A stretch of DNA of 47,506 nucleotides from UBA4644 sp964541085 (lineage in GTDB: Bacteria > Bacillota > Clostridia > Oscillospirales > Butyricicoccaceae), in contig CAZIPA010000014.1 of assembly GCA_964541085.1 (NCBI GenBank), positions 1-47,506 on the forward strand, in the 5' to 3' direction. The position numbers and the translations under genes are program-made. The notes below the pieces were generated by a model that had not been told where the DNA came from, did not search any database, and saw nothing but the letters and a program-made list of their open reading frames with translations. This document shows, in pieces, positions 32,249 to 39,544 of this stretch (position 1 is its first letter; each line of letters starts with the position of its first letter).

Positions 32249-32917
32249 ATGGAGATCATCGCCCGCATCCATACGGATTTTCCCACCAAGTTCGGCCTGC
32301 CCCGGCAGTCCGGTCTGGCTGCGCTGCCCGGGGAGATCGTGTTTGAGCCGGATTTTCGCAACCCGGACTGCATCCGCGGCATCGGCGACTGGTCCCATCT
32401 CTGGCTGATCTGGCAGTTTGACCGGGCAGTTTCCTCCGGCTGGGCGCCCACCGTCGCGCCGCCCAAGCTGGGCGGGAAGGAGCGTGTCGGGGTCTTTGCC
32501 ACCCGTTCCCCCTTCCGTCCCAATTTTATGGGCCTGTCCTGCGTCCGGCTGGAGCGGGTGGAGGAGCACACGCCCCGGGGGCCGGTTTTATATGTGTCCG
32601 GGGCCGATCTGGCGGACGGCACACCCATTCTGGACATCAAGCCCTATCTCCCCTATGCGGACAGTCTGCCGGATGCCCGGGATGCCTTTCAGGGGCGGCG
32701 GCAGGACAAGCTGCTGCGGGTGGAGTTTCCCCAGGTCTGGCTGGACAAAATCCCGCCGGACAAACGGGAGCCTCTTTTGCGGGTGCTGGCGCTGGATACC
32801 CGTCCCGGCTATCAGGATGACCCCGCCCGGCGCTATGGCTTCAACTATGCGGGGCTGGATGTGCGCTTTACCGTGGCGGAGGGCGTGCTGACGGTGGTGG
32901 AGGTCGTGGAGCTGTAA
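32249..32917 (+). CDS. trmO: tRNA (t6A37)-N6-methyltransferase, TrmO/TsaA family
   Basis: 222 aa; the start has an AGGAGG site and a -10 TATACT near 32212. The N-terminal UPF0066 beta-barrel carries IARIHTDFPTKFGLPRQSG, FRNPDCIRGIGDWSHLWLIW and the KERVGVFATRSPFRPNFMG segment, the family's strongest signature, where SAM binds. The C-terminal part has ILDIKPYLPYAD and the AVRE-type end (RYGFNYAGLDVRF). TrmO converts t6A37 to m6t6A37 in threonine tRNAs using SAM. It appears monocistronic. Confidence 0.95.
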   Translation: MEIIARIHTDFPTKFGLPRQSGLAALPGEIVFEPDFRNPDCIRGIGDWSHLWLIWQFDRAVSSGWAPTVAPPKLGGKERVGVFATRSPFRPNFMGLSCVRLERVEEHTPRGPVLYVSGADLADGTPILDIKPYLPYADSLPDARDAFQGRRQDKLLRVEFPQVWLDKIPPDKREPLLRVLALDTRPGYQDDPARRYGFNYAGLDVRFTVAEGVLTVVEVVEL

Positions 32918-32930
32918 ACGCCGTTTTTGC

Positions 32931-32962
32931 TTGACATTTTGCGTGTTTTGGCGCAATATGAT
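32931..32962 (+). promoter_or_regulatory. Probable promoter of the dipeptidase gene
   Basis: Consensus -35 TTGACA (32931-32936). The best -10 (TATGAT, 32957-32962) is 20 bp away, which is long. TTGCG..CGCAA (32939-32956) forms a dyad in the spacer. Confidence 0.45.
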
Positions 32963-33000
32963 ATTGTAAATCAAATTGGATTTCTCAGGAGGAGAACCGT

Positions 33001-33978
33001 ATGAAAAATTTCAATCTTGTTGACCTGCACTGCGATACGCTGATGGGCTGCTATCGCGGTATGCCTCTGGCGAAAAATGACGGCCACATCGACATGGAAA
33101 AGCTGCAAAAGGGCGGCGCTCTGGCCCAGTTCTTTGCCATCTTTGTTCCCACCGGTGACAGCGCCCGGCGCATCGGCATCACCGAGGGCCCCTATGAATA
33201 TTTCCAGACCACCTATCAGGCTTATCTCCGGGAGATGGAGCTGAACAAGGCGGACATTGCCCCGGCCCTGTGCTATGCCGACATTGAAAAGAACATGGCG
33301 GCGGACAAGATCTCCTCCATCCTCACCATTGAGGACGGCGGCTCTGTGTTCGACGGCAAGATGGAGCGTCTGGAGGAAGCCTATCAGAAGGGCGTCCGCC
33401 TGATTACCCTCACCTGGTTCTATGAAAACTGCATCGGCTTCCCCTGCTCCAAGGACCGTCCCGAGCTGATGGATCTGGGACTGAAGCCCTTTGGCGTGGA
33501 TGTGGTGCGCCGCATGAACGAGCTGGGCATGATCGTGGATGTGTCCCATCTGTCCGACGGCGGCTTCTGGGATGTGGTGAAATACAGCTCCAAGCCCTTT
33601 GTGGCCAGCCATTCCTGCTGCCGCGCGCTGGCCGGTCATCCCCGTGATCTCAGCGATGAGATGCTCCGTGCCCTGGCCGGTAAGGGCGGCGTTATCGGTG
33701 TGAACTTCTGCACCAACTTCCTGGTGGAGGGCGGCGCTCCCCTGTCTAAAATCGATGATGTGGTGCGCCATCTGAAGCACATGGTCAATGTGGCCGGCGA
33801 AGATACCCCCGCCTTCGGCTCTGACTTTGACGGCATCGGCGATGATCTGGAGTGGAAGGATTATGCCGGTATGCCGCTGATCGTGGATGCGCTGGGCAAG
33901 GCCGGTCTGACCTCCCGCCAGATCGACAAAATCTGCCGGGAAAATGCGCTGCGTCTGGTCAAAGAAGTGATCGGCTGA
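33001..33978 (+). CDS. Membrane dipeptidase-like metalloenzyme (peptidase M19)
   Basis: 325 aa, typical of bacterial M19 dipeptidases, starting at an ATG with AGGAGG. Metal-binding and catalytic motifs are complete: LVDLHCDTL (first His and Asp), TIEDGG (bridging Glu), IVDVSHLSD and VASHSCCRAL (two His), GHPRDLSDEML, and FGSDFDGIG (Asp). No signal peptide is seen, so it is cytoplasmic. Such enzymes cleave dipeptides, often with a D-residue tolerated at the C-terminal side. It is monocistronic with a strong terminator. Confidence 0.94.
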   Translation: MKNFNLVDLHCDTLMGCYRGMPLAKNDGHIDMEKLQKGGALAQFFAIFVPTGDSARRIGITEGPYEYFQTTYQAYLREMELNKADIAPALCYADIEKNMAADKISSILTIEDGGSVFDGKMERLEEAYQKGVRLITLTWFYENCIGFPCSKDRPELMDLGLKPFGVDVVRRMNELGMIVDVSHLSDGGFWDVVKYSSKPFVASHSCCRALAGHPRDLSDEMLRALAGKGGVIGVNFCTNFLVEGGAPLSKIDDVVRHLKHMVNVAGEDTPAFGSDFDGIGDDLEWKDYAGMPLIVDALGKAGLTSRQIDKICRENALRLVKEVIG

Positions 33979-33999
33979 TTTCCGCAAACAAACAAAACA

Positions 34000-34044
34000 C
34001 CCTCCGCAGAGACCTGCAACGGCCTGCGGAGGGCTTCTTTTTTT
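34000..34044 (+). terminator. Terminator of the M19 dipeptidase gene
   Basis: CCCTCCGCAG (34000-34009) pairs with CTGCGGAGGG (34024-34033), the inner arm also pairs in part, and TTTTTTT follows. It may also end the convergent regulator gene. Confidence 0.9.
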
Positions 34045-34061
34045 GTGAAACGGTGAGGCGC

Positions 34062-34400
34062 TCAGGGCTCCTTTCGCAGCTGCTCCTTCAGCGCCCGCAG
34101 CGTACCCAGAAGAATCTGTTTTTCCCGATGGGTGCAGTCTGCCAGCAGCTGCTCGGTCTCCCGGGAAAAGGCTCCCTCTGCCGCAGAAAGGCTGTCGCAC
34201 AGCAGATCGTCGGCAGTCACGCCCAGCGCATTGGCGATGGATACCAGTGTGGGCAGACCCAGCTTTGTGGCGCCCCGCTCAATGTGGGAGATGTTGGAGG
34301 GCTCCTGATGGGAAAGCTCTGCCAGTGTCTGCTGCGTCAGCCCCCGTTCCTTGCGCAGTCTGCGGATGCGCAGCCCCAGTGCCTGATAGTCCAACTCCAT
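34062..34400 (-). CDS. XRE-family transcriptional regulator
   Basis: 112 aa. Residues 5-65 form an HTH_3/Cro-type domain: LGLRIRRLRKERGLTQQTLAEL, then SNISHIERGATKLGLPTLVSIANALGVTADDLL. The C-terminal 40 residues are charged and helical (SRETEQLLADCTHREKQILL), perhaps for dimerisation. The start is at an ATG with GAGG nearby. It is divergent from the zinc-ribbon/C39 pair (115-base gap), which it may control. Confidence 0.9.
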   Translation of the reverse strand: MELDYQALGLRIRRLRKERGLTQQTLAELSHQEPSNISHIERGATKLGLPTLVSIANALGVTADDLLCDSLSAAEGAFSRETEQLLADCTHREKQILLGTLRALKEQLRKEP

Positions 34401-34435
34401 AAATTTACCTCAAATCAAAAATTTTCTCAAACCCA

Positions 34436-34464
34436 TTGTATCTCGAATCAGTTTGTGATAAAAT
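34436..34464 (+). promoter_or_regulatory. Promoter of the zinc-ribbon/C39-like gene pair
   Basis: -35 TTGTAT (34436-34441), 17-bp spacer, -10 TAAAAT (34459-34464), 52 bases upstream of the zinc-ribbon gene. Confidence 0.65.
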
Positions 34465-34515
34465 GTCTTACAAGTCCTAATCGGATATGTAATAACAAAG
34501 AAAGGAGGAGAATTT

Positions 34516-35004
34516 ATGAGTGCTCAATATCAGTGTCCCAGTTGCGGTGCCGGACTTTCCTATGGACAGAACTATTGCCACAGCTGCCCTGCAATACTGG
34601 AATGGGAAGGCGAAACCGTTCGTGCAAAAACGGCTACCTGTCCCAAATGCGGGGCAAGTGTACCCAAGGGAGAGCGCTGGTGTCCCAAATGCGGCCATTC
34701 GCTGGGCGTTTCGTCCTACACAGGCAGCAGCGGAGAAATCTACGCGTCCGGCGGGGGCGGACTGGGCGATACCATCCAGTCTGCGGGAACGGCCATCTGC
34801 GTGATTCTCGTGATTATTTCCCTGATCGGCGGCATCGTCCTTATGGCTACCAGCAGATATCTGACCGCCGCAGGTCTGATCGTGATGGCGGTGGGCTGCC
34901 TGCTGGCCTGGCTGACCACGCTGCTGATGCGGGGCTTTGGCCAGCTGATCTCTGACACTGCAAGCATCCGGCATTATCTGACGGACAAGTCCAACAACAA
35001 ATAA
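34516..35004 (+). CDS. Zinc-ribbon membrane protein
   Basis: 162 aa with GGAGGAG upstream. The N-terminus has two zinc-ribbon motifs: CPSCG..YCHSC (residues about 7-27) and CPKCG..WCPKCG (about 42-60). Two membrane segments (about 93-115 and 120-140, ICVILVIISLIGGIVLM and LIVMAVGCLLAWLTTLLM) follow a Gly-rich linker. The ribbons should face the cytoplasm. No enzymatic function is evident. The C39-like gene starts 12 bases after its stop, so the pair is co-transcribed. Confidence 0.8.
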   Translation: MSAQYQCPSCGAGLSYGQNYCHSCPAILEWEGETVRAKTATCPKCGASVPKGERWCPKCGHSLGVSSYTGSSGEIYASGGGGLGDTIQSAGTAICVILVIISLIGGIVLMATSRYLTAAGLIVMAVGCLLAWLTTLLMRGFGQLISDTASIRHYLTDKSNNK

Positions 35005-35016
35005 GGAGGATTCTGT

Positions 35017-36000
35017 ATGAACCGCAATGCATTCACCCGCAAATCCCGTCGCATTCGCATCGCCAGTCTGCTTCTGACCCTTGTCATGCTTTTCTCCGCG
35101 CTTTCCCTTTCCTCGCTGGCTGCCGTCTCCGGCATTTATGCCGATATCAGCAACACGGCCTGTAAGGGCAACGCCAGCGCCTATGCCTTCCCCGACGCAG
35201 ACGCCATCATCGTCAATTCCGTCCATCATTTCAATCTGGCCGCCACCACCGACTTCAAGCTGGATCGCATGGAGCTGTATGTGTGCTACCCCGGCCAGAA
35301 CACCTATTATCTGCTGACCACCTATAATCCCAACTGCTGGTTCCGGTGGTACACCATGGACATCCGCTTCACCGTAACCGGAACCCATTATCTGAAGATT
35401 CTGCTCTGGGATCTCAGCGGCAACAGCTACACCGGCATTCTCCAGTGTGATGTGCTGGCCGCCTCTGCCGCCCCTGCCGCCACCGGAAATACTTATCTCC
35501 TGAACAATCAGGTTTATTCCATCGTTCCGCACCTGAAGTCGGATTATTTCTTCAACCAGAAGGATTATCCCCGCTTTAACAACCGCTTGGGATGGAATGT
35601 AGGCTGCACTGCCACCGCTATGGCCATGGCCTACAGCATTTCGCACGATTCCATCCTGTCTCCCAATGATGTGAGCTGGAGCAGCTACGGCACCAGTTGG
35701 GAATATGCCACGCAGTTTGTGGACGGCAATCGCCGCTATTCTGCCTACAGCTACACACAGGCGCAGGCGCTTCAGGCCATTTATCGCTGCGTCAACAGCG
35801 GCAAGCCCATGATTCTCGGCGTGACCGGCGCGGGCTGTGACCATGTGGTAGTGGCCGTGGGCTATCGCTCCGGCGCAGACTACAATAACCTGTCCCTCAG
35901 CGATATTCTCATCATTGACCCCAACGGCGGCTATGCCCGGCAGCTTTCCGATTATACCGGCATCGACACCGGCTGGAGCCTGCGTGTCCCCATCAACTGA
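35017..36000 (+). CDS. Secreted C39-like cysteine peptidase domain protein
   Basis: 327 aa; start with AAGGAGG. A signal peptide (RIASLLLTLVMLFSALSLSS, cleaved near LAAV) is followed by a beta-rich domain (about 38-150) of unknown type. A peptidase C39-like/papain-fold domain spans about 165-327. It has the Cys in NVGCTATAMAMAY (about residue 203), the His in GCDHVVVAVGYR, and DPNGGYARQL for the third residue. There is no transporter partner, so this is not a bacteriocin leader peptidase of the ABC type. Extracellular action is expected. The upstream zinc-ribbon membrane protein is co-transcribed. Confidence 0.8.
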   Translation: MNRNAFTRKSRRIRIASLLLTLVMLFSALSLSSLAAVSGIYADISNTACKGNASAYAFPDADAIIVNSVHHFNLAATTDFKLDRMELYVCYPGQNTYYLLTTYNPNCWFRWYTMDIRFTVTGTHYLKILLWDLSGNSYTGILQCDVLAASAAPAATGNTYLLNNQVYSIVPHLKSDYFFNQKDYPRFNNRLGWNVGCTATAMAMAYSISHDSILSPNDVSWSSYGTSWEYATQFVDGNRRYSAYSYTQAQALQAIYRCVNSGKPMILGVTGAGCDHVVVAVGYRSGADYNNLSLSDILIIDPNGGYARQLSDYTGIDTGWSLRVPIN

Positions 36001-36039
36001 TCCATTTCTTCTCATCCGCTCTGTTCATAGCACAAAAAG

Positions 36040-36061
36040 GCCGCCCTATGGGCGGCTTTTT
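36040..36061 (+). terminator. Terminator after the C39-like gene
   Basis: GCCGCCC (36040-36046), TAT, GGGCGGC (36050-36056), then TTTTT. Confidence 0.9.
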
Positions 36062-36186
36062 CCATGTTTGATGCGTTTCACGGCTTTCTTTCCCCGCAAT
36101 TACGCCTTAAAAAATGCGTGTGCCCGTGTATGATAGGATACAGGTGATGAGAGCCGGAAAAGTGCCGGAGGAAAGGAGACCTTGCC

Positions 36187-36654
36187 ATGTCCGAAAATGC
36201 CATCCCCGAAAATGCGCTGTCTGCCTATCGGCCGGGCGGCCCACTGTATCTTGACTGGCACAGCCTGGAAGATGTCACGCCCATCCGCCTTCATCAGGGC
36301 CGTGTGGCAGCAGAGAGTGCCGCACAGATCGGGGCCCTGCTCACCGGACAGTCCGTCAGGTTCCTGCTGGAGCAGATCGGCGGCACCCTGCGCTGCGTTG
36401 TGCTGACCTTTACCGCCACGGAGGTTTCCTTCACCCTCCGGTTTGCCAACGCAGCCCGGCAGGAGCAGTGTCTCCGCTACACCTACAACGAATATCTGGA
36501 TGCGGAACGGATGCCCGCATACACGGCGAACGCGGAGGAGCAGCAGCGTATGTACCGGGCGACTCTTTCCCGTCTGGCCGAAATCATGCCCGAAGCCTAT
36601 CTGCACAACGGGGCGATTTATCCGGATGTCCGGCATTATATGTCATGCAAATAA
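36187..36654 (+). CDS. Protein of unknown function
   Basis: 155 aa from an ATG with AAGGAG upstream. There is no signal peptide or membrane segment. Composition is ordinary for a soluble protein with mixed alpha/beta content (CVVLTFTATEVSFTLRF strands, then a long helical part from about 105). I do not recognise the family. It was followed by a terminator now split by a MITE-like element. Confidence 0.7.
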   Translation: MSENAIPENALSAYRPGGPLYLDWHSLEDVTPIRLHQGRVAAESAAQIGALLTGQSVRFLLEQIGGTLRCVVLTFTATEVSFTLRFANAARQEQCLRYTYNEYLDAERMPAYTANAEEQQRMYRATLSRLAEIMPEAYLHNGAIYPDVRHYMSCK

Positions 36655-36700
36655 ACCTCCGTTCCGCCGCAGCAGTTGAAATCAACAGCATAAAAGGAAA

Positions 36701-37007
36701 GCCCCGACATTAGGCCGCCTGAGATAAGAAAACATACGCCGTAAAAGGTCCCGTTTGGCCGATCACTGCGTTGCGTCGCCTTGACATACATACAGTATGG
36801 CTGCGGCTCCACGCCTTGTGCTTGACACAAACGGGGCTCTTTTTCGGTGCTTGCAGTTTTGCAGGAGTACTTTTGCGGACTGGCAACGAAAAACCGCAGC
36901 GGGATACTGTATGTATCTCCGAGGATTTTTCGGCAGTCAGGATGCAATAAGGGCCCTGCAAAACCGTGTGTTTCCTTATCTCAGGCGGCCTCTCATCGGG
37001 GCTTTTT
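36701..37007. terminator. Terminator arms separated by an inserted element
   Basis: GCCCCGA (36701-36707) and TCGGGGC (36996-37002) followed by TTTTT flank the element at 36711-36993. Joined across a duplicated CAT they give GCCCCGACATCGGGGC plus T tract, an ideal terminator. It would serve the 155-aa gene and, in reverse (GGAAA/TTTCC side), the convergent 497-aa gene. Confidence 0.65.
36711..36993. mobile_element. MITE-like element
   Basis: About 280 bases bounded by 26-bp terminal inverted repeats with two mismatches (36712-36737, AGGCCGCCTGAGATAAG start, and 36966-36991). Inside is a perfect second inverted repeat, ATACATACAGTAT (36786-36798) with ATACTGTATGTAT (36904-36916), and CTGCGG/CCGCAG beside it. 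CAT occurs at both outer edges (36708-36710 and 36994-36996), consistent with a 3-bp target duplication. It has no transposase, so it would be non-autonomous. Confidence 0.8.
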
Positions 37008-37008
37008 C

Positions 37009-38502
37009 TTATTCCAGCGTTTCCTGGGGATACATGGGATTGAATTGCAGGGCGGACTGCACCAGACGGAAGGCTCGGCGTTCGCCGGTTTTGCCCTGTA
37101 TCCGTGCCTCCATGGCATCCAGCACCGGATAATGCCAGGGAGAGGTCTGATGCACATAATTCACCCAGCTGTCCACCAGCCAGCCCGCATCCTGCTGGAC
37201 GATCTCATAGGTGAGATAGCCCCGGCAATGCTCTCCCTGTCGTGGGAAGGAGAAGGCGGCGAAGATATCGCTGTTGAGACTTTCTCCCCAGAACAGGCTC
37301 TGGGAGGTATAGTCCCGCCGTCCCAGCCAGGCATAATCGCTGACCTGCTCCTGACCCTCCCGGCTGCACAGCACCCGCCCGGTCACGGGATAAGCGTCCA
37401 TCCAGCCTTCGCTGCTTCTGCCCGCCGTCCACAGCTGAATGGCCTCCGTTCCGGGAAAGTCCGCATCCTCCGTAAGGGAAAAGGCGTGGAAGATCCGCCA
37501 GCGCACCCGCTCTCCGGCCAGCTTTACCCCGATGTGAGTGAGCTCCAGCTCGTGAACATCATAGACCCTTGTATGGAGCAGGCCATCCTCCTGCCGCACT
37601 GTCACCGGCCGTCCGTCGTTGAGGGGATAGGTTTCCCGCTGCACCACGACTTCCTGCGCCCCGGCGCAAAGCATCAGCGCATCCTCGGACAGATCGGAAA
37701 GCACCGTCTCCGGAAAACCCAGTTCTGCCAGCTGCGCTGCGATTTCCCGGGCCTCCGCAGCTTCCACCGCTTCCCTGGGCTGCCAGTCCATGGAATATTT
37801 TCCGCCCAGCAGAAAGCACAGGCCCAGTCCCAGCGCCAGCACCCCCAGGACACAGCCCGCCACAGCGCCGTCGGAATAGCGGGGCGGGGCAGGCTGCATG
37901 GCATAGCCGGCCTCTTCCATGGTTCCCGCCAGCCGGTGCAGACTGCGCACGATGAATACATAGGGCACCAGCAGCGTCAGCACCGCCGCCCAGCCGCTGA
38001 TGCTGGTGGTCAGCGCCAGCACACACAAAATGCCATACCACAGCTGCAAGGCTCCGGCGGCCCCGGCCCCCTCCGGCAATCCTGCCCGGCGCTGCACCGT
38101 CCGCAGACCCTGCCACAGACACAGCAGCTGGGCCATCTGCATGACCATATTTCCCAGCGCCAGCCAGCGCAGCACATCCTCCCGGCCCAGCCAGACCACG
38201 GCATTGCTCCACAGAGAGAGCAGCTGCACTCCCAGCATGGGCAGCGACAGCCACCAGCAGGTTTTCAGCCAGCGATTTTCCTGCCGCAGGGTGCGAAAGC
38301 CCAGCACCAGCAGAATGCTCCCCGCCAGCGGCAGAATATATTGCAGCCACAGAAACCGCAGGGTAACCATATGCAGCACCAGTCCGGTGATGACCCGGTT
38401 CATGGCCCGCCGCCAGGGGGTCACGGTCTGTACAATGTCCTCCGGCGGCAGCTCCGGAAGATGCTCCTCCAGCAGCTGCTCCATGCGCTCTTCAGCCTTC
38501 AT
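37009..38502 (-). CDS. Polytopic membrane protein, putative anti-sigma factor
   Basis: 497 aa from an ATG at 38502 with GGGAGG, overlapping the sigma gene by 11 bases. The first ~50 residues are cytoplasmic and helical (EERMEQLLEEHLPELPPEDI), as in anti-sigma N-termini. About seven membrane segments lie between 50 and 250. The last ~245 residues form one extracytoplasmic domain (from about WQPREAVEAAEAREIAAQLA). Overlap with an ECF-type sigma gene suggests it restrains that sigma factor and senses a signal outside. No known anti-sigma domain was recognised, so this is inference from context. Confidence 0.72.
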   Translation of the reverse strand: MKAEERMEQLLEEHLPELPPEDIVQTVTPWRRAMNRVITGLVLHMVTLRFLWLQYILPLAGSILLVLGFRTLRQENRWLKTCWWLSLPMLGVQLLSLWSNAVVWLGREDVLRWLALGNMVMQMAQLLCLWQGLRTVQRRAGLPEGAGAAGALQLWYGILCVLALTTSISGWAAVLTLLVPYVFIVRSLHRLAGTMEEAGYAMQPAPPRYSDGAVAGCVLGVLALGLGLCFLLGGKYSMDWQPREAVEAAEAREIAAQLAELGFPETVLSDLSEDALMLCAGAQEVVVQRETYPLNDGRPVTVRQEDGLLHTRVYDVHELELTHIGVKLAGERVRWRIFHAFSLTEDADFPGTEAIQLWTAGRSSEGWMDAYPVTGRVLCSREGQEQVSDYAWLGRRDYTSQSLFWGESLNSDIFAAFSFPRQGEHCRGYLTYEIVQQDAGWLVDSWVNYVHQTSPWHYPVLDAMEARIQGKTGERRAFRLVQSALQFNPMYPQETLE

Positions 38503-39034
38503 CCCATGCACCTCCCAGCAATTCCTGCAATCGTGCCCGGGCACGGTACAGCCGTCCCTCCACCGCCCGGGTTGTCAGGCACAGCTCTGCTGCCATCTGA
38601 CGGGTGGACTGGCGATAATAATACTTGCGATAGATCAGCGTCCGATCCTCGGGGCGCAGCCGGGCCAGCGCCTGCTCCAGCAGCTGCTGCCGTTCCTGCC
38701 GCAGCAGTGCCTCCTCCGGGGTGGGTTCCCGGGATTCCAGCGCATCGGAAAGAGGTTCCTCCCGGCTGTGTCTGCTTCGCCGCAGCGCGTCCAGCGCCGT
38801 ATTCCGGCAGACCGCCGTCAGCCAGGTGGCAAAGCTGCCCTTTTCCGGATCAAAGCGGGCAATCTGCTGCCACACCCGCAGGGCTGTTTCGGAGATGCAG
38901 TCCTCCAGCGCCGTTCCCTCCGGCAAAATGGGCCCGGCCACATAGCGCAGCAGCGGCCCATAATGCACCAGCAGCGCCTCCAGTCCGGCCTCGTCCCGCC
39001 GCTTCAGCAGCTCCGGAATATCCTGACGCTCCAT
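38492..39034 (-). CDS. ECF-type RNA polymerase sigma factor
   Basis: 180 aa, a normal ECF length. Region 2 is visible at about 20-90: GPLLRYVAGPIL, DCISETALRVWQQIARFDPEKGSF and TWLTAVCRNTALDALRR. Region 4 is at about 115-172: LARLRPEDRTLIYRKYYY, STRQMAAELCLTTRAVEGRLYRAR. The next gene overlaps it and encodes a membrane protein that may be its anti-sigma. It is separated from the upstream operon by a terminator, so it has its own promoter, possibly auto-recognised. Confidence 0.92.
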   Translation of the reverse strand: MERQDIPELLKRRDEAGLEALLVHYGPLLRYVAGPILPEGTALEDCISETALRVWQQIARFDPEKGSFATWLTAVCRNTALDALRRSRHSREEPLSDALESREPTPEEALLRQERQQLLEQALARLRPEDRTLIYRKYYYRQSTRQMAAELCLTTRAVEGRLYRARARLQELLGGAWDEG

Positions 39035-39097
39035 TTTCCCCGCCCCCTTTCCGCTTTTCTTTCTGTTCTATCATACGGCGGTTTTTCAAAAATCCCA

Positions 39098-39136
39098 CGA
39101 AAAAAACTGCCAGTGCCCCAAAAGACGCTGACAGTT
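39098..39136 (-). terminator. Terminator of the MarR/ABC operon
   Basis: On the minus strand AACTGTCAG (39128-39136) pairs with CTGGCAGTT (39105-39113), followed by TTTTTTT. It begins 5 bases after the 119-aa gene's stop. Confidence 0.75.
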
Positions 39137-39141
39137 CTCTC

Positions 39142-39501
39142 TCAGTCGGGCGCTGCATCCAGAAGCAGCAGCAGTCCCGCACCGGTGAGCCGCTGCTCCA
39201 GATTGCCCGGCAGGCCCTCCAGCGAAAGCTCCCGTGGCCGCAGCAGTCGGCCCTTCAGGGTATACATTTCCCGCTGCAAAGCCGCCATGCCGCCCCACTG
39301 GAGCAGCGAGGATGCCGTAACCGTGGCCCGGCTGTCCAGTCCGCAGGTAATCAGCTGGCCCGGGCAGCGCACATTGCCCCGGCTGTCCACCCGCACCGGA
39401 CACGCACCGTTCCGGCTCACTGTCGCCTCCAGTCCCCGCTCCCGCAGCAGGGCATCCAGCCAAAGCCGGTCTGCCGGCCGTTCCCATCCGATGAAAATCA
39501 T
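39142..39501 (-). CDS. Protein of unknown function at the end of the ABC exporter operon
   Basis: 119 aa from an ATG at 39501, with GGGAGGCGGAGG upstream; the longer frame to 39552 overlaps the exporter stop. There is no signal or membrane segment. It contains RVDSRGNVRCPGQLITCGLD, a Cys-x-rich middle that resembles a short beta-rich fold, and a Leu-rich end (GLPGNLEQRLTGAGLLLLLD). I do not recognise a family. It follows the exporter by 43 bases and ends with its terminator. Confidence 0.7.
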   Translation of the reverse strand: MIFIGWERPADRLWLDALLRERGLEATVSRNGACPVRVDSRGNVRCPGQLITCGLDSRATVTASSLLQWGGMAALQREMYTLKGRLLRPRELSLEGLPGNLEQRLTGAGLLLLLDAAPD

Positions 39502-39544
39502 ACCTCCGCCTCCCTGAAGGGTAGTTTGGCGGAAACGGGCGCAA

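Noticed and set aside
36636..36947. Short open frames inside the MITE-like element
   Set aside because: They have no ribosome site or recognisable domain, and they follow the element's inverted repeats rather than coding constraints.
36711..36993. A CRISPR or tandem repeat array in the non-coding stretch
   Set aside because: Repeats are inverted, not direct, and there is no regular spacer pattern.
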